Source: an uncultured Nitrospirales bacterium
GTDB taxonomy: Bacteria; Nitrospirota; Nitrospiria; Nitrospirales; UBA8639
Direction: 5' to 3'
Length of the DNA stretch: 64,000 nt
Assembly: GCA_958295805.1 (NCBI GenBank)
Contig: OY282373.1
Location: forward strand, 2,017,001-2,081,000
Part shown: positions 61,299 to 64,000 of the stretch, in pieces
Layout: each line of letters begins with the position of its first letter
Numbering within the stretch: position 1 is the first letter of the stretch
Notes under the pieces: generated by a model
What the model saw: only the letters and a program-made list of their open reading frames with translations
Told to the model about the DNA's origin: nothing
Database searches by the model: none
Made by a program: the position numbers and the translations under genes

Positions 61299-62456
61299 AT
61301 GAAACAGATCGTGCTTCTCGGCTCAACCGGATCCATAGGCGACAATACGCTTGACGTTGTCGCCAGGTTTCCAGATCAATTTTCGATTATAGGACTCGTT
61401 GCCCGTCAGAGTGACGAAAGACTTGCAGAACAGATTCGATTGTTTCGTCCAAAATGTGTGGCGCTTGCCGATCCTGACGCCGCGAAACGACTGCGCACCC
61501 GCGTTGATGATCCCGCGGTTCAAATCCTTGACGGCCCCGACGGCGTCACCGAAGTCGCGACCCATCCCGAGAGTGATCTGGTCATCTCCGCCATCGTAGG
61601 GGGCGCCGGCCTGGTTCCCACCTTGGCGGCCATTCGTGCGGGCCGTCGAGTCGCCTTGGCCAACAAGGAACCCATGGTGATGGCCGGGCAGCTCATGCAA
61701 GAGGAGGCGCGCCGCCGGGGGATTCCGATTTTTCCCGTTGACAGCGAACACAGCGCGATCTTTCAGTCGCTTGTCGGCCATAGACGGGAAGACGTGCGCC
61801 GCATCATTCTCACGGCCTCCGGCGGCCCGTTTTGGGAGTGCTCAAAAGACTTCATGGACGCGGCCACGCCCGAACTGGCGCTCAAACATCCGAACTGGAA
61901 AATGGGGGCGAAAATTACCATTGATTCCGCGACCCTGATGAATAAAGGCCTGGAGGTCATCGAAGCCCGCTGGCTGTTCGATTGTCCGCCCGAGCAACTG
62001 GAAATTCTGATTCACCGGGAAAGCATCATCCACTCTCTGGTAGAATATCGAGACGGGTCCGTCATGGCCCAATTGGGATTACCCGACATGCGAACCCCGA
62101 TCAGTTACGCGATGAATTACCCTCACCGCGTGCCGCTCGATCCCCCCTTGCTGAATTTATGGAAATTCGGAACGCTGACGTTTGCTCAACCTGATCCCGT
62201 GCGCTTTCCCTGTCTGCGGTTGGCCTATGAGGCGCTCGAACGCGGCGGAACGTGTCCCGCGATTCTCAACGCCGCGAACGAGGTCGCCGTCGAGGCGTTT
62301 CTGAATCATGGCCTCCCCTTTGGAGACATTGCCAACGTCATTGAACACACTCTACAATGCACCGACGTTCACCCACTCACGTCACTGGAAGACGCCCTGG
62401 ATGCCGACCGGAGTGCCAGGGAAAAAGCTTCGGATCGTATTCTGAGTGTAACCTGA
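61299..62456 (+). CDS. dxr: 1-deoxy-D-xylulose 5-phosphate reductoisomerase
   Basis: Second step of the MEP isoprenoid pathway, feeding UppS. NADPH-binding start KQIVLLGSTGSIGDNTLDV, NKEPMVMAGQLM, VDSEHSAIFQSL, TASGGPFW, HPNWKMGAKITIDSATLMNKGLEVIEA and the metal/flap region. From the ATG at 61299 it has 385 residues; GAAGGTGA is upstream. The frame continues to 61203, but the added residues are not homologous. It lies 100 bases after cdsA. Confidence 0.96.
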   Translation: MKQIVLLGSTGSIGDNTLDVVARFPDQFSIIGLVARQSDERLAEQIRLFRPKCVALADPDAAKRLRTRVDDPAVQILDGPDGVTEVATHPESDLVISAIVGGAGLVPTLAAIRAGRRVALANKEPMVMAGQLMQEEARRRGIPIFPVDSEHSAIFQSLVGHRREDVRRIILTASGGPFWECSKDFMDAATPELALKHPNWKMGAKITIDSATLMNKGLEVIEARWLFDCPPEQLEILIHRESIIHSLVEYRDGSVMAQLGLPDMRTPISYAMNYPHRVPLDPPLLNLWKFGTLTFAQPDPVRFPCLRLAYEALERGGTCPAILNAANEVAVEAFLNHGLPFGDIANVIEHTLQCTDVHPLTSLEDALDADRSAREKASDRILSVT

Positions 62457-62495
62457 TGAAACCCGTCACGCATCCGCTTCTCTACGAGCCAAACC

Positions 62496-63860
62496 GTGTC
62501 TCCTGATATCATTTACGTCGTCACTCAGAAGGTCTGGTGGTTTCTGGTCGTCCTGGGCGTGCTCGTGACCTTTCACGAGTTCGGACACTTTATTGTGGCC
62601 CGGTGGGCGGGCGTCAAGGTGCTGAAATTTTCCTTGGGGTTTGGGCCAAGATTACTGAGTCGCCAAATTGGAGACACCGAATACGTCGTCTCGGCCATTC
62701 CGTTGGGAGGGTACGTCAAAATGTTCGGTGAAGACGTGGGTGACGTGGCCTCTACGGAAGAACGGGAGCAATCGTTCGTTCATAAACCGTTATGGAAACG
62801 CACCCTGATTGTCGCCGCGGGACCGGGATTCAATTTTCTCCTGAGTTATTTGATTTTTTCAGCCTGGCTGGCAACGGGCTCTCCATTGCCCATTCCAACC
62901 TTTGCCGAGTTGTCACCCACGATTGACGCCATCAAGGCGGACTCGCCCGCCGACAAAGCCGGCCTGCAAGTCGGCGACCGTATTATCACGATTAACGAAC
63001 AGGACGTGCCCACGCGAAGCAGCGTCTATGCGGCCATTGCCGAAAGCCGCGGGCGTTCCCTGATCGTGGAAGTCCGGCGAGGCGATGCACTCAAGGCGTT
63101 CGTCGTGACGCCCACGCTTTATGCTCCGGACGATCTCAAGAATCCGGTGTACGTGATCGGAATTGAAGAAGCCCCTCCCCTCGTCACCTCCGTGATGCCC
63201 GATACGCCGGCCGAACGGGCAGGGTTGGCAGACGGAGATCGCATTCTTGCGATTCAAGGGGATCAGATTCACACTTGGGGACAGATGACGAAAATCGTGA
63301 GGGCTCATCCAAATGAACCGCTGACCACGCAGGTCGAGCGTGAAGCCACGACGATCACGTTGACGATCACCCCGGAACCCCATGAAGTCACGGAAGAAGG
63401 TCACACGACAGTCATCGGCAAAATCGGCATTATGGGTCCCGGTCGATCGGTGGTGCGTGCGTCCTCTCCTTTCACGGCCGTGGTCCAAGGGGTCAAGGCG
63501 ACCTGGGGATGGTCGGAACTGACCGTGGTGGGCATCTACAAGATGATCACCGGAGACATTGCCTTAAACAACCTCGGGGGACCACTCATGATCGCGAGTG
63601 CCTCGGGAACGGCTGCGGAACGAGGCATCCCCGACGTGATGTTCTTTGTGGCCATTTTGAGTATCAACCTGGGCATTCTGAATTTACTCCCCATTCCAAT
63701 TCTGGACGGCGGACATCTCTTTTTCTTTGCATGCGAAGCGGTGTTGGGTCGTCCGTTGGCCGAACGCCAACGGGAAGTGGCCCAACAAGTCGGCATCGTG
63801 CTGCTGTTTGGAATTATGATTTTTGCTTTTTTCAATGACATTCAACGAATGCTTCAATAA
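62496..63860 (+). CDS. rseP: RIP metalloprotease RseP (site-2 protease)
   Basis: Membrane-embedded zinc protease that cleaves anti-sigma factors in the envelope stress response. HEFGH at residues 27-31 supplies two His and the Glu, and the third ligand is in LPIPILDGGHLFFFACE. Two PDZ domains lie between (SPADKAGLQVGDRIITINEQD and TPAERAGLADGDRILAIQGDQ). Three or four membrane helices flank them. The start is GTG. It directly follows dxr by 39 bases, completing uppS-cdsA-dxr-rseP. Confidence 0.94.
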   Translation: MSPDIIYVVTQKVWWFLVVLGVLVTFHEFGHFIVARWAGVKVLKFSLGFGPRLLSRQIGDTEYVVSAIPLGGYVKMFGEDVGDVASTEEREQSFVHKPLWKRTLIVAAGPGFNFLLSYLIFSAWLATGSPLPIPTFAELSPTIDAIKADSPADKAGLQVGDRIITINEQDVPTRSSVYAAIAESRGRSLIVEVRRGDALKAFVVTPTLYAPDDLKNPVYVIGIEEAPPLVTSVMPDTPAERAGLADGDRILAIQGDQIHTWGQMTKIVRAHPNEPLTTQVEREATTITLTITPEPHEVTEEGHTTVIGKIGIMGPGRSVVRASSPFTAVVQGVKATWGWSELTVVGIYKMITGDIALNNLGGPLMIASASGTAAERGIPDVMFFVAILSINLGILNLLPIPILDGGHLFFFACEAVLGRPLAERQREVAQQVGIVLLFGIMIFAFFNDIQRMLQ

Positions 63861-63959
63861 TTCGGCAACCTTTTCCCGGAAACGGTCGTCCATCCGCTGC
63901 CACGCCGGACTCCTGCCTGACCACGGCGTTCGGTGAACGTTTGACCCATTACTTCAGTT

Positions 63960-64000
63960 ATGCGAACGAGCCAACTCTTCATTCCCACCCTGCGCGATAA
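63960..64000 (+). CDS. proS: Prolyl-tRNA synthetase, N-terminal fragment
   Basis: The last 41 bases encode MRTSQLFIPTLRD and run off the window. Bacterial ProRS begins with a very similar 'MRxSxLFIPTLRE' stretch, and proS commonly follows rseP. The frame is open at the edge. Only 13 codons are visible, so the assignment rests on this short match plus gene order. Confidence 0.7.
   Translation, partial: MRTSQLFIPTLRD

Overview
The window is chromosomal DNA of a Gram-negative (diderm) bacterium. It encodes a lipid A and inner-core pathway (FabZ, LpxA, LpxI, LpxB, LpxK, WaaA, heptosyltransferases, MsbA), outer-membrane assembly factors (BamA, Skp-like, LptD) and a Pal-like lipoprotein. LpxI in place of LpxH, the GldA/GldF/GldG-like ABC set with a DUF4340 protein, the HpnD-type synthase, the conserved gene orders and a G+C content that looks mid-50s by eye suggest Nitrospirota (Nitrospira-like). 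That placement is inferred from memory of such genomes and was not checked by search.

Layout. 0-10.5 kb: Pal-like lipoprotein (-), then a + strand ABC exporter-like operon (ATPase, permease, GldG-like, DUF4340), a cupin (-), a DsbA-like oxidoreductase, an O-antigen ligase-like protein, a DUF1640-like mini-protein, tRNA-Ser(GCT) and an unrecognised 353-aa protein. 10.5-22.3 kb: glycosyltransferase genes, mostly on the - strand, interrupted at 13.9-17 kb by an accessory patch. That patch holds a degenerate IrrE-like protein with a small partner, a DUF1640 protein, and a Phd antitoxin with only a remnant of its VapC toxin. 22.3-36.4 kb: a nearly gapless - strand run from bamA through skp, fabZ, lpxA, lpxI, a Gfo/Idh/MocA oxidoreductase, lpxB, msbA, a DUF374 acyltransferase, waaA, lpxK, waaF and gmhB. 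It continues into core glycosyltransferases down to about 18 kb.

36.7-41.7 kb: lon, thiL and an HD phosphohydrolase (+). 41.8-48.6 kb: lptD, folC, accD, moaA, moaE, moaD and moaC on the - strand, read as moaC to lptD and tightly overlapped. A divergent promoter pair separates moaC from a FolB-methyltransferase fusion gene (+). 49.8-55.5 kb: a frameshifted DNA methyltransferase, two poorly known proteins, an SH3-like membrane protein, a presqualene diphosphate synthase-like enzyme and a family 4 uracil-DNA glycosylase. 55.6-58.5 kb: tldE and tldD (-). 58.6-59.2 kb: a coiled-coil protein built of eleven 11-residue repeats. 59.5 kb to the end: the envelope operon uppS-cdsA-dxr-rseP and the first codons of proS.

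Most of the window is core envelope and cofactor metabolism. The least explained items are the two-gene IrrE-like module with a palindrome over its promoter, the poly-A9 frameshift in the lipid A region acyltransferase, the FolB-methyltransferase fusion with a promoter that would make it leaderless, the tandem hendecad protein, and a MoaD with an extended but still Gly-Gly-ending tail. I do not see one large, clearly novel multi-gene system.
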